Assembly: GCA_014382465.1 (NCBI GenBank)
Contig: JACNJP010000497.1
Location: 1-5,486 of the forward strand
Source: Planctomycetota bacterium
GTDB lineage: Bacteria > Planctomycetota > UBA1135
Length of the DNA: 5,486 nt
Direction: 5' to 3'
How positions within the stretch are numbered: the first letter of the stretch is position 1; every line of letters begins with the position of its first letter. This document shows positions 1 through 5,486 of the stretch, in pieces. A program made the translations under genes and the position numbers. The notes under the pieces were generated by a model that worked only from the letters and a program-made list of their open reading frames with translations, had not been told where the DNA came from and ran no database searches.

Positions 1-83
1 CCGGATCCGCAGCGGCCCACCGGCCAGGGCCGGCCCGTGACGAAGGACCCCCCTCCGCGCGTCGCCGGCGGCCGGCGCGGGCC

Positions 84-986
84 TCACGCGACCCGGCCAG
101 CGCCGGCGCGCCGCGGCGCCAGGGCGCCGATCCTCTCGTCAAGGCCCGCCTCCACCTGCCCCTCCCAGCCGGACAGCCCGCGCAGTCCCCCGCGTTCGTG
201 CGCCCACAAGATCGAGCGGCTGGCGTTCACCACCCCGCCGCGACCGCGGCGGTCGAAGGCCGGCTCCAGCCCGGTGGCCGAACCGCCTTGAAAGCCGAAG
301 CCCGGCAGCAGGATCGGCGCCCGCGGCATCAGGGCGCGGAAGTGCGCCAGCTCCTCCGGGCGGGTGGCGCCGACCACCGCGCCGATCGACGACCAGCCGT
401 CCTCGTCGTGGAGCTGATCCCCCCAGCGGCGCACCAGCTCGGCGACGCGATCGGCGAGCGGCGGATCACCGTGGTCCTGGAACAGGCCAGCGCCCGGGTT
501 CGAGGTCTTGACCAGCACGAACAGGCCGGCCCGGTGACGGCGCGCGGCGTCGAAGAAGGGCTGGCAGGCGTCCTCGCCCAGGTAGGGATTGATGGTCAGC
601 GCGTCGCAGGCGGGGAAGGCCTCGCCGGACAGGAAGGCGTCGGCGTAGGCCTCGCTGGTGGAGCCGATGTCCCCGCGCTTGGCGTCCATCAGGACCAGCA
701 GCCCGCGCTCCTTGGCGTAGCCGACGGCGTCCGCCAGGGCGGCGAAGCCGGCCGCGCCGAGCTGCTCGAAGAACGCCGACTGCGGCTTGACGATCGCTAC
801 CTTGGCCGCCACGACGTCGATCAGCGCCCGGTGGTAGTCACGGGTCGCCCGCGCGGCGGCGTCCCCGCCCGCCGCGGCGCGGGCGCGGAAGGGCTCGGGG
901 AAGTGACCGGGCCGCGGATCGAGCCCGACCATCGCCGGCGTGCCCTTGTCGTCGACGGCGCGCCACAGCCTGGCGGAGAAGCTCAC
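84..986 (-). CDS. pyrF: Orotidine-5'-phosphate decarboxylase, type 2
   Basis: This cytosolic enzyme decarboxylates orotidine 5'-monophosphate to UMP, the last step of de novo pyrimidine synthesis. The 300-residue product fits the longer type 2 OMP decarboxylase group. In order one sees GLDP (21-24), a VKPQSAFFE strand end with Lys67, the catalytic DAKRGDIGST motif (Asp101, Lys103, Asp106), TINPYLGEDA (131-140), VKTSNPGA (159-166), the phosphate-binding PGFGFQGG loop (228-235) and NASRSI (254-259) with the phosphate-binding arginine. I chose the GTG at 986 because the family homology starts there and GGGGAGGAGG lies just upstream. The reading frame continues far upstream only as an open shadow of the neighbouring gene. 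The GTG overlaps the TGA of the DUF502 gene (GTGA), implying translational coupling. The C-terminal tail (about 285-300) is Ala/Arg-rich and looks unconserved. All key catalytic residues are present, so I expect an active enzyme. Confidence 0.96.
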   Translation of the reverse strand: MSFSARLWRAVDDKGTPAMVGLDPRPGHFPEPFRARAAAGGDAAARATRDYHRALIDVVAAKVAIVKPQSAFFEQLGAAGFAALADAVGYAKERGLLVLMDAKRGDIGSTSEAYADAFLSGEAFPACDALTINPYLGEDACQPFFDAARRHRAGLFVLVKTSNPGAGLFQDHGDPPLADRVAELVRRWGDQLHDEDGWSSIGAVVGATRPEELAHFRALMPRAPILLPGFGFQGGSATGLEPAFDRRGRGGVVNASRSILWAHERGGLRGLSGWEGQVEAGLDERIGALAPRRAGAGRVA

Positions 987-1774
987 GCCTCCTCCCCGCC
1001 TTCGGGCCGCTCGCCGCCGTCGAGCCGGCTCGCCAGGGCGGCCACCTCCTCGGCGTGCCCGGCGGGGATCAGCACGCCGCCGGAGACCACCGTGCGGAGC
1101 GCCTCGTCGACCGTCATGTCGATCACCACCAGGTCGGCGAGCGGCACGAACAGGGTGTAGCCGGTCATCGGCATCGGCGAGGACGGGATGAACACCGACA
1201 CCATCGGCTGGCCCGCCACCTGGTTCAGCGCCCGGAGGGAGCCGCCGGTGAGGAAGCCCAGCGAGTACAGGCCCTGGCGCGGATAGGGAATCACGACCAC
1301 GCGGTCGAAGGGGAGCTTGCGGTCGTCGCCGCCGAGGAAGAAGTCCACCACCTGCTTGACGTGCGGATAGATGGCGCTGATGAACGGCACCCGGCTGAGC
1401 CCGCGCTCGAACAGCACCACGGCTCGGCGTCCGAGGAAGCCGCTGAACCACCAGCCCAGGAGCAGGACCAGCAGGACGCTCACCGCCACCGAGATGCCCA
1501 GCCGCAGCGGCTCCGGCACCATCTCCTCGATCAGCGTGCTGATGTCGCCGGTCGGCTGCGTGTCGGAGGTCCAGGTCACCAGGCGCTCGACCGACCAGCG
1601 GACGAAGGAGTCGACGTGGGTGAAGATCGTGCCGGAGAGGAAATTCCACACCCACAGCAGCAGGGCCAGGGTCAGCAGCAGCGGCAGGACCAGCGCCAGG
1701 CCGCGGAGGAAGAGACGTGCGGCGTGGGATTTGGGCTTCACGGGAGCGTCGGAACGGGAACCAGGCGGAATCAT
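983..1774 (-). CDS. DUF502 family two-helix inner-membrane protein
   Basis: This is a 263-residue membrane protein of the DUF502 family, whose biochemical role is not established. Two hydrophobic segments are visible, at about 21-47 and 91-113. They are separated by a short amphipathic stretch predicted outside the membrane, and followed by a soluble C-terminal domain. Family hallmarks are RVPFISAIYPHVKQVVDFF (128-146), the IPYPRQG turn (162-168), and IPSSPMPMTGYTLFVP (196-211) followed by DMTVDEALRTVVSGG (219-233). The first ~18 residues are polar and basic, consistent with a cytoplasmic N terminus. The ATG at 1774 overlaps the hemW stop as ATGA. It has no good Shine-Dalgarno sequence, so translation probably depends on ribosomes finishing hemW. 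Its own stop overlaps the pyrF GTG. Family assignment is firm, and function cannot be inferred beyond membrane location. Confidence 0.93.
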   Translation of the reverse strand: MIPPGSRSDAPVKPKSHAARLFLRGLALVLPLLLTLALLLWVWNFLSGTIFTHVDSFVRWSVERLVTWTSDTQPTGDISTLIEEMVPEPLRLGISVAVSVLLVLLLGWWFSGFLGRRAVVLFERGLSRVPFISAIYPHVKQVVDFFLGGDDRKLPFDRVVVIPYPRQGLYSLGFLTGGSLRALNQVAGQPMVSVFIPSSPMPMTGYTLFVPLADLVVIDMTVDEALRTVVSGGVLIPAGHAEEVAALASRLDGGERPEGGEEA

Positions 1775-2925
1775 ACCGGCGTGCCGGGCAGCAGACGCTG
1801 CAGCACGCTGTCGAGCACGACGAAGCCGGCGGGCGTCGCGCGCAGGCGGTCGCTCTCCAGCTCGAGCAGGCCTTCGGCGACCAGGCGGTCCAGCTCCTCA
1901 GGCCACAGCTCGCGCGGATCGGCCCCCGCGACCCGCGACACCCGGGCCAGCGAGACGCCCTCCTGCTCGAGGCGCAGCCCCATCATCAGGCAGTCGAAGG
2001 CGGCGGTGCGGGCGTCCGGCGCTTCGTCCTCGCCGAGCGGGTCGCGTCCGGCGAAGACCGCGGCCTCGTAGGCCGCCGGCCGCTCCAGGTTCCGCCGCCG
2101 CCGCCGGTGACGCCACGAGCAGGCGCCGGCTCCGACGCCGATGTATTCGAGGTTGCGCCAGTAGGCGAGGTTGTGGAGGCAGCGCTCGCCGGGCCGGGCG
2201 AAGTTCGACACCTCGTAGCGGCGCAGGCCGGCAGCGGCGCACTGGAGGCGCGTGGACTCGAACAGGCGCAGCCGCAGCAGGTCGTCGTCGGCCTCCGGGA
2301 AACGCCCGGCGTCGCGCAGCCGGGTCAAGGCGGTGCCCGGCTCGAAGCTGAGCTCGTAGCACGACAGGTGCTCGGGGCCGAGCTCCAGGACGCGCCGCAG
2401 GTCCAGCTCCCACGCGGCCGGATCCTGGCCGGGGAAGGCGAAGATCAGGTCGAGGTTGATCCGCGTGAAGCCGGCGCGGCGGGCGCGGTCGAAGGCCGCC
2501 AGCGCCTGCGCTGGATCGTGGGCGCGGTCGTAGGCGTCGAGCACCTCCTGCCGCAGCGACTGGACGCCGATCGAGACCCGGTCGACGCCGTGCTCGCGCG
2601 CGGCGGCGGCGGTCTCGGCGTCGAAGGACTCCGGGTTGGCTTCCATCGAGACCTCCACCGCGCTGTCGCGGAAGCCGGTGGTCTCGTGCAGACCGTCGAG
2701 CAGGCGCGCGAGCGTCGGCGCCGGCAGCAGCGACGGCGTGCCGCCGCCGAGGAACACCGTCTGCGGCCGCGCGTCGGCGGCCCGGCGTCGAGTCTCGAGC
2801 AGGACGGCGTCGACGTGCCGGTCGAGGTCCTGGCCGGTCCACGCCCACGAGTTGAAGTCGCAGTAACGGCACTTCGAGACGCAGAAGGGCAAGTGGACAT
2901 AGAGCGAGACCCCGCGCTCTCCCAA
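1771..2925 (-). CDS. hemW: HemW-like radical SAM heme chaperone
   Basis: This radical SAM protein of the HemN/HemW superfamily is often mis-annotated as oxygen-independent coproporphyrinogen III oxidase. HemW proteins bind heme and deliver it to acceptor proteins. Visible features are the cluster motif with Cys15, Cys19 and Cys22 (HLPFCVSKCRYCDF), GGGTPS (60-65) for SAM binding, MEANPES (94-100), RVSIGVQS (116-123), NLDLIFAFPGQ (157-167) and the HNLAYW signature (251-256). The cysteine motif lacks the extra following cysteine typical of true HemN, favouring HemW. A C-terminal winged-helix-like part follows. Start choice is uncertain. TTG at 2925 gives 384 residues, the normal family length, but has no good Shine-Dalgarno and sits in a hairpin loop. 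The only other in-frame start upstream is GTG at 3024, which would add a Pro/Arg-rich 33-residue leader and overlap the sigma gene by 68 bases. A run of CCG codons at 2092-2106 encodes an Arg run near residue 275. The stop overlaps the DUF502 ATG. Confidence 0.9.
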   Translation of the reverse strand: MGERGVSLYVHLPFCVSKCRYCDFNSWAWTGQDLDRHVDAVLLETRRRAADARPQTVFLGGGTPSLLPAPTLARLLDGLHETTGFRDSAVEVSMEANPESFDAETAAAAREHGVDRVSIGVQSLRQEVLDAYDRAHDPAQALAAFDRARRAGFTRINLDLIFAFPGQDPAAWELDLRRVLELGPEHLSCYELSFEPGTALTRLRDAGRFPEADDDLLRLRLFESTRLQCAAAGLRRYEVSNFARPGERCLHNLAYWRNLEYIGVGAGACSWRHRRRRRNLERPAAYEAAVFAGRDPLGEDEAPDARTAAFDCLMMGLRLEQEGVSLARVSRVAGADPRELWPEELDRLVAEGLLELESDRLRATPAGFVVLDSVLQRLLPGTPV

Positions 2926-2940
2926 GGGAGGGCGCGGGGT
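2909..2940 (-). promoter_or_regulatory. Hairpin at sigma/hemW junction enclosing the hemW TTG
   Basis: Bases 2909-2917 are perfectly complementary to 2932-2940 (9 bp). After one A·C mismatch in the minus-strand RNA, 2919-2922 pair with 2927-2930, leaving a CUUG loop at 2923-2926. The hairpin starts 16 bases after the sigma stop codon. It could be an intrinsic terminator for a sigma-only transcript, but no uridine tract follows, so attenuation or RNA stabilisation is equally possible. The likely hemW TTG occupies the loop, so the fold may also affect hemW initiation. The structure is seen directly and its role is inferred. Confidence 0.5.
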
Positions 2941-2956
2941 CCCTGACGCGTCCGGC

Positions 2957-3829
2957 TCAGGCCGGCCGGCGCTTCTTCCCGCGGCTGGCGGCCAGGCGCG
3001 GAAGGATCTGTTCGGGCGGGACACCTTCGACGACGTAGGCGTGGAGCTTGCGCAGGGCTTCGCGTTCGACCTGGCGCACCCGCTCGCGCGAGATGCCCAG
3101 CGCCTTGGCGATCTTCTCCAGGGTGGCGGGGCTGTCGCCTTCGATGCCGTAGCGCATCCGCAGGACGGTCGCCTCGCGCTGGTCGATGAGCTCCAGGATA
3201 TCCCGCAGGGTCTTGAGCGCGTCCTTCTTCAAGGCGATCTCGTCCGGCGTCAGCCGCTCGGCGGCGACGCCCGGGTGGTCCTCGGCGATGTTGGTGAGCA
3301 GCTCGTCGCCGTTGCCGCTGCTGGAGGTGGTGTTGAGCGCCTGCTTGACCACGCGCAGGTTCGCGGCCGACAGGCCGAGCTGGTCGGCGATCTCCTGGGC
3401 GGTCGGCAGGCGGCCGAGGGAATTCTCCATCTCGTTGGAGACCCGCCGCCACTTGGTCAGGATCTCGACCATGTAGGAGGGGACGCGCACCGTCTTGGCC
3501 TGGTTGATGAGGGCGCGGCGGATGGTCTGCTGGATCCACCAGGTGGCGTAGGTCGAGAAGCGGAAGCCGGCCTCCGGGTTGAACTTCTCGATGGCCTTGA
3601 GCAGGCCGAGGTTGCCCTCGGCGATCAGGTCGGGCAGGGCCAGGCCGCGGCCGTTGAAGCGCTTGGCGACGCTGACCACCAGGCGGAGGTTGGCCCGGAT
3701 CATGTGCTCGCGGGCGTGGTCGTCGCCCTTCTGCACGCGGCGGCCGAGGGAGACCTCCTCCTCCGCGGTGAGCAAGGGCACCTGATCGATATCCCTCAAG
3801 TAGGTTTCTAGGCAGCGATCGGAAGCGAT
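2957..3829 (-). CDS. Sigma-70 family RNA polymerase sigma factor (RpoS/SigA-like, no region 1.1)
   Basis: This primary-like (group 2) sigma factor directs RNA polymerase to promoters. Counting from the ATC at 3829, the product is 290 residues. Region 1.2 has DRCLETYLRDIDQVPLLT (4-21). Region 2 has RANLRLVVSVAKRF (45-58), DLIAEGNLGLLKAIEKF (67-83), and the 2.3/2.4 stretch FSTYATWWIQQTIRRAL (91-107), which melts and reads the -10 box. Region 3 begins at VRVPSYM and includes LPTAQEIADQLGLS (141-154). Region 4 has ELIDQREATVLRMRYG (213-228) and the -35-reading helix-turn-helix TLEKIAKALGISRERVRQVE (236-255). There is no region 1.1, and the C-terminal tail is basic. The first conventional in-frame start is TTG at 3799, but it removes the D-x-x-L-x-x-YL part of region 1.2 and has no ribosome binding site. 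A perfect AGGAGG instead precedes ATC at 3829 by 8 bases. A stop at about 3889 closes the frame with no other ATG, GTG or TTG. It heads the operon with hemW. RpoS orthology is not certain. Confidence 0.95.
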   Translation of the reverse strand: MASDRCLETYLRDIDQVPLLTAEEEVSLGRRVQKGDDHAREHMIRANLRLVVSVAKRFNGRGLALPDLIAEGNLGLLKAIEKFNPEAGFRFSTYATWWIQQTIRRALINQAKTVRVPSYMVEILTKWRRVSNEMENSLGRLPTAQEIADQLGLSAANLRVVKQALNTTSSSGNGDELLTNIAEDHPGVAAERLTPDEIALKKDALKTLRDILELIDQREATVLRMRYGIEGDSPATLEKIAKALGISRERVRQVEREALRKLHAYVVEGVPPEQILPRLAASRGKKRRPA

Positions 3830-3837
3830 GGTTCTTT

Positions 3838-3843
3838 CCTCCT
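3838..3843 (-). promoter_or_regulatory. AGGAGG ribosome binding site of the sigma gene
   Basis: This is a perfect anti-16S core, AGGAGG, read on the minus strand. Eight bases (AAAGAACC) separate it from the ATC at 3829-3827. It lies 38 bases from the TTG at 3799, too far to serve that codon. It therefore decides the start in favour of the ATC, or of an ATG mis-sequenced as ATC. Confidence 0.75.
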
Positions 3844-3878
3844 GGCAGTAAGACGGGGGTTCGGGGGGATTCGTTCCC

Positions 3879-3962
3879 TCAGCCCTTCAGCGGAGGCTGG
3901 AAACAGGTCTTGAGCCCCTCTGTCGGCGTTTTTTCCATCGCGCACCCGGCTCGGGTGGGCAT
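3879..3962 (-). CDS. Possible 27-codon upstream ORF (leader peptide) before the sigma gene
   Basis: This short ORF reads from ATG at 3962 to TGA at 3879. It begins MPTRAGCAMEKTP and ends FQPPLKG. A purine-rich GGAGGAG at 3965-3971 ends two bases before the ATG, a slightly short but usable spacing. The stop is 35 bases before the sigma ribosome binding site. The peptide has no recognised homology, signal sequence or codon run resembling a classical attenuator, although it carries two cysteines and three lysines. It could be a regulatory leader or chance. The position and ribosome binding site are the only support. Confidence 0.2.
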   Translation of the reverse strand: MPTRAGCAMEKTPTEGLKTCFQPPLKG

Positions 3963-4016
3963 TTCTCCTCCGGTCGGCCGCAGGGATAGAATGGGAGGCG
4001 GAACAGGCCAGCCGTT

Positions 4017-5345
4017 TTGGACCACACCTCCCCTTGGACCGATCGGCGCCGCCAGCGGCGCGTGATCACCGTCGAGGAGTTCAAGCCCCTCCTCGCCAGC
4101 CAGGCTCAGGACTTCCTGAAGCTGGCCAACGGCTTGTTGGAGCTGAATCCCGAGCAATGGAGCCAGCGGCAGCTCTACCACCTCTACCAGAGCACCACCG
4201 ACCTCGAGACCTTCCTCGACGACTATGGCGCTCGGGAGAATCGCAGCCTCTTCCCGGTTCGGGAGCTGGTCGCGATCTGCCGCTGGCTGGCGGTGGGAAT
4301 GAGCAGCCTGGTCCACCTCGACTCGCGCATCCCGTTTTATCCGGCCAGCCAGCAGGAATGGACCGAAACTGTTTTGTCCAAACAAGTTCGGAGTGCCGCG
4401 CTGCGCCTGGGCGAGATGATCATGCGCGCGCTCGCCGCCCTCCAGGCCACCTGGGCCGAAGTCGGCTTGGGTTGGCCCGACGGCGTCCTCCGGGTGGATT
4501 CCCTCGGGGCGGTCGGGGACCTGGTCCGGCTGCCTCGGGACGCCGTGGAGCAGCACGTCGGCGATACCGGAGAGGACCACAGCTCTGACGCCGCCATGAT
4601 CGCTTCGCGCTTCATCCGCCTGGTGAAGCACATGGAGCGGGTGAACCCGGTTCGGGTCGAGGGCCTCGAGAAGCTCCGGCAGGTGGTGGCCGTCCACTGC
4701 ACGGAGGCCCAGAGCCGCCGTTTCGAAGCCCGAGTTCACAACCTGCAAAGCACTTACGACAGTTTGGTTGCGGGGAGCCAGGAGGAGCAGAAGCACCCTG
4801 GGCTGCTCGCCATCCGGGCCGCTGCCAGCGCCGCATACCATTGCTTCGAGGCCGTGACCGCCCTGGTCCACCTCTTCGAGCGGCACCATCTGGAGGAGAG
4901 ACGAGGCGCCGACGGGGCCCCTCTCCTGCCCGTTGAAGAATTCCTGGAAATCGTCGTAAACAAATGTGTAGTAGTGGCTTACGACGGTCTTTCGAGGACC
5001 CTGCCGACCGCCCAGAAGCTGCTCGATGAGCTCTCCGAGCGGTGCTCCCGGGAGCTGCTGATCCCTAGCGGGGTCACCCTCCACGCTCGGCCGATCTCCC
5101 TCATCGTGTCGGTGGTGGCCCACCACCGAGGCGCGGCCGAAGCCGAGATCGACGGCGAGCGCTGTAGCGCGGCCAGCATCATGCAGCTGCTGGTGCTTTC
5201 CGGGGGCCATCCCTCGGCCAGGAAGATCCGCTTCTACGGCGAACAGGAGGTGCTGGAGGACCTGGCGGCCCTGTTCGAGGCGCACCTGGGCGAGAAGGGT
5301 ATGGACCGCTTCCCCCCGCGCTTGGCTTACCTCGCTCCGTCCTGA
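4017..5345 (+). CDS. Large helical protein with C-terminal HPr-like phosphocarrier domain
   Basis: This 442-residue protein has two parts. Residues 1 to about 343 are predicted mostly helical, with no signal peptide, membrane segment or enzyme motif I recognise. A notable stretch is LETFLDDYGARENRSLF (63-79). Residues ~345-427 form an HPr-like fold: PSGVTLHARPISLIV (350-364), a strand EAEIDG (375-380), CSAASIMQLLVLSGG (383-397) and a terminal helix EVLEDLAALFEAHL (411-424). His356 in LHARP matches phosphorylated His15 of HPr, with Arg358 as Arg17. Ser387 in SIM matches Ser46, and the 31-residue spacing is exact. HPr accepts phosphate from PEP via Enzyme I and is normally ~85 residues, so this is a fusion. 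The protein is probably cytosolic and regulatory rather than a simple sugar carrier, which is inference. The start is uncertain: TTG at 4017 follows a frame stop at 3987 and lacks a well-spaced ribosome binding site, and GTG at 4062 (residue 16) is the alternative. Codons are locally AT-rich near 4366-4388 and 4951-4980, unlike the neighbours. No PTS gene adjoins it. Confidence 0.9.
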   Translation: MDHTSPWTDRRRQRRVITVEEFKPLLASQAQDFLKLANGLLELNPEQWSQRQLYHLYQSTTDLETFLDDYGARENRSLFPVRELVAICRWLAVGMSSLVHLDSRIPFYPASQQEWTETVLSKQVRSAALRLGEMIMRALAALQATWAEVGLGWPDGVLRVDSLGAVGDLVRLPRDAVEQHVGDTGEDHSSDAAMIASRFIRLVKHMERVNPVRVEGLEKLRQVVAVHCTEAQSRRFEARVHNLQSTYDSLVAGSQEEQKHPGLLAIRAAASAAYHCFEAVTALVHLFERHHLEERRGADGAPLLPVEEFLEIVVNKCVVVAYDGLSRTLPTAQKLLDELSERCSRELLIPSGVTLHARPISLIVSVVAHHRGAAEAEIDGERCSAASIMQLLVLSGGHPSARKIRFYGEQEVLEDLAALFEAHLGEKGMDRFPPRLAYLAPS

Positions 5346-5370
5346 GCCGACCGGCTTCGCGCCACCGGCT
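5345..5370 (+). terminator. Possible hairpin terminator after the HPr-fusion gene
   Basis: AGCCG at 5345-5349, starting on the last base of the stop codon, pairs with CGGCT at 5366-5370. Inside, GGC (5353-5355) pairs with GCC (5361-5363) around a TTCGC loop. No uridine tract follows, so it is at best a weak or factor-dependent terminator. Confidence 0.25.
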
Positions 5371-5486
5371 AGTGCTCGGTCCCAGGTATTCGTCGCCGAA
5401 GTCGAACCCCTCGCGGCCGCTGGCTGCGTTGCAGCCTCCTCGACGTATGCCCGGATACGCCTTCGTCGGCGCGCCTTGCCAGCGCC
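5371..5486. repeat. Nested inverted repeat, possible interspersed hairpin element (cut by window end)
   Basis: This stretch holds no ORF. It contains an outer inverted pair CGCTGGC (5418-5424) and GCCAGCG (5478-5484), and a central pair CGTAT (5444-5448) and ATACG (5455-5459) around GCCCGG. The arms between them are of nearly equal length (19 and 18 bases) and are partly complementary. The layout resembles the short hairpin repeats scattered between genes in many GC-rich genomes. Multiplicity cannot be shown from one copy. The preceding 5371-5417 may belong to the same unit, and the element may continue past 5486. Confidence 0.35.

Larger units (their letters stand above)
3830..4016. promoter_or_regulatory. 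Divergent intergenic regulatory region
   Basis: These 187 bases separate the sigma operon from the HPr-fusion gene and should hold both promoters. On the plus strand TAGAAT at 3987-3992 is a good -10 match in otherwise GC-rich DNA. It would place transcription start near 3999, about 18 bases before the TTG at 4017. No matching TTGACA-like -35 is present at 17 bases. GGGAGG at 3993-3998 is too far from the TTG to be an optimal ribosome binding site. On the minus strand I see no convincing promoter hexamers. A T6 run at 3929-3934 is not preceded by a stem and is not a terminator. Confidence 0.4.

Noticed and set aside
1..83. GC palindromes downstream of pyrF (21-34 and 63-77) as a terminator, or a further minus-strand gene start
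   Set aside because: The stems leave loops of only one or two bases if fully paired, no uridine tract follows, and the remaining sequence is too short to identify a coding frame.
198..1160. Long plus-strand ORFs opposite pyrF, DUF502, hemW and the sigma gene (also around 1055-2071, 1717-2946 and 3041-3811)
   Set aside because: They are antisense shadows typical of GC-rich DNA. The translations are low-complexity, while the minus-strand frames encode clear conserved families.
987..1655. Upstream extension of the pyrF frame to give a 523-residue protein
   Set aside because: The extension translates to Arg/Pro/Gly-rich shadow sequence antiparallel in style to DUF502, which is a real gene in another frame. 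OMP decarboxylase homology starts at 986 behind a good ribosome binding site.
2092..2106. CCG repeat in hemW as a phase-variable tract
   Set aside because: It is a short trinucleotide run, so slippage would keep the frame and only change the number of arginines.
2445..3539. Minus-strand ORF spanning hemW and the sigma gene in another frame
   Set aside because: Its translation is Arg/Pro/Ala-rich shadow of both genes and has no family motif.
3921..3934. T-run as an intrinsic terminator
   Set aside because: No GC-rich stem immediately precedes the six T residues on the plus strand, and no gene ends there.
3879..5285. 468-residue minus-strand ORF opposite the HPr-fusion gene
   Set aside because: The plus-strand frame carries a recognisable HPr domain. 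The antisense frame has no recognisable motif apart from its last 27 codons, considered separately as a leader ORF.
5371..5425. tRNA-like fragment (GGTTCGA on the minus strand)
   Set aside because: The sequences flanking the GTTCGA do not form a 5-bp T-arm, and no acceptor or anticodon arm can be built.

Overview
The window is a compact, very GC-rich stretch of bacterial chromosome. Coding density is high, third codon positions are mostly G or C, and GTG and TTG starts are used. No phage, plasmid or CRISPR signature is visible. Gene content and order are housekeeping-like and fit a high-GC, non-model lineage. Acidobacteriota or a related deep-branching Gram-negative phylum is my guess from protein style, and the window alone does not prove it.

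Minus strand, read right to left from about 3843 to 84: four genes form a likely single transcription unit. They are a region-1.1-lacking sigma-70 family factor, a HemW-type radical SAM heme chaperone, a two-helix DUF502 membrane protein, and a type 2 orotidine-5'-phosphate decarboxylase (PyrF). The last three are joined by 4-base start/stop overlaps (ATGA, then GTGA), so their translation is probably coupled. A strong hairpin lies at the sigma/hemW junction, and the most plausible hemW start codon (TTG) falls in its loop.

Plus strand, 4017 to 5345: a divergently transcribed gene encodes a 442-residue protein. Its first ~340 residues are helical and unrecognised. Its last ~85 residues are a clear HPr-like phosphocarrier domain, with the active-site histidine and the regulatory-serine position exactly 31 residues apart, as in classical HPr (His15/Ser46). 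This is the most unusual protein in the window.

Between the divergent genes (3830-4016) lies the shared regulatory region. It holds a perfect AGGAGG for the sigma gene followed, at ideal spacing, by an ATC rather than an ATG, a possible 27-codon upstream ORF with its own purine-rich ribosome binding site, and a TAGAAT -10-like box facing the HPr-fusion gene. Downstream of the HPr-fusion gene (5346-5486) there is no gene, only nested inverted repeats that look like a small interspersed hairpin element cut off by the window edge. Bases 1-83, downstream of pyrF, contain GC-rich palindromes and no gene I can support.

The two most interesting points are the apparent AUC (or corrupted AUG) start of the sigma factor and the HPr domain fused to a large unknown helical module, encoded back to back with that sigma factor.
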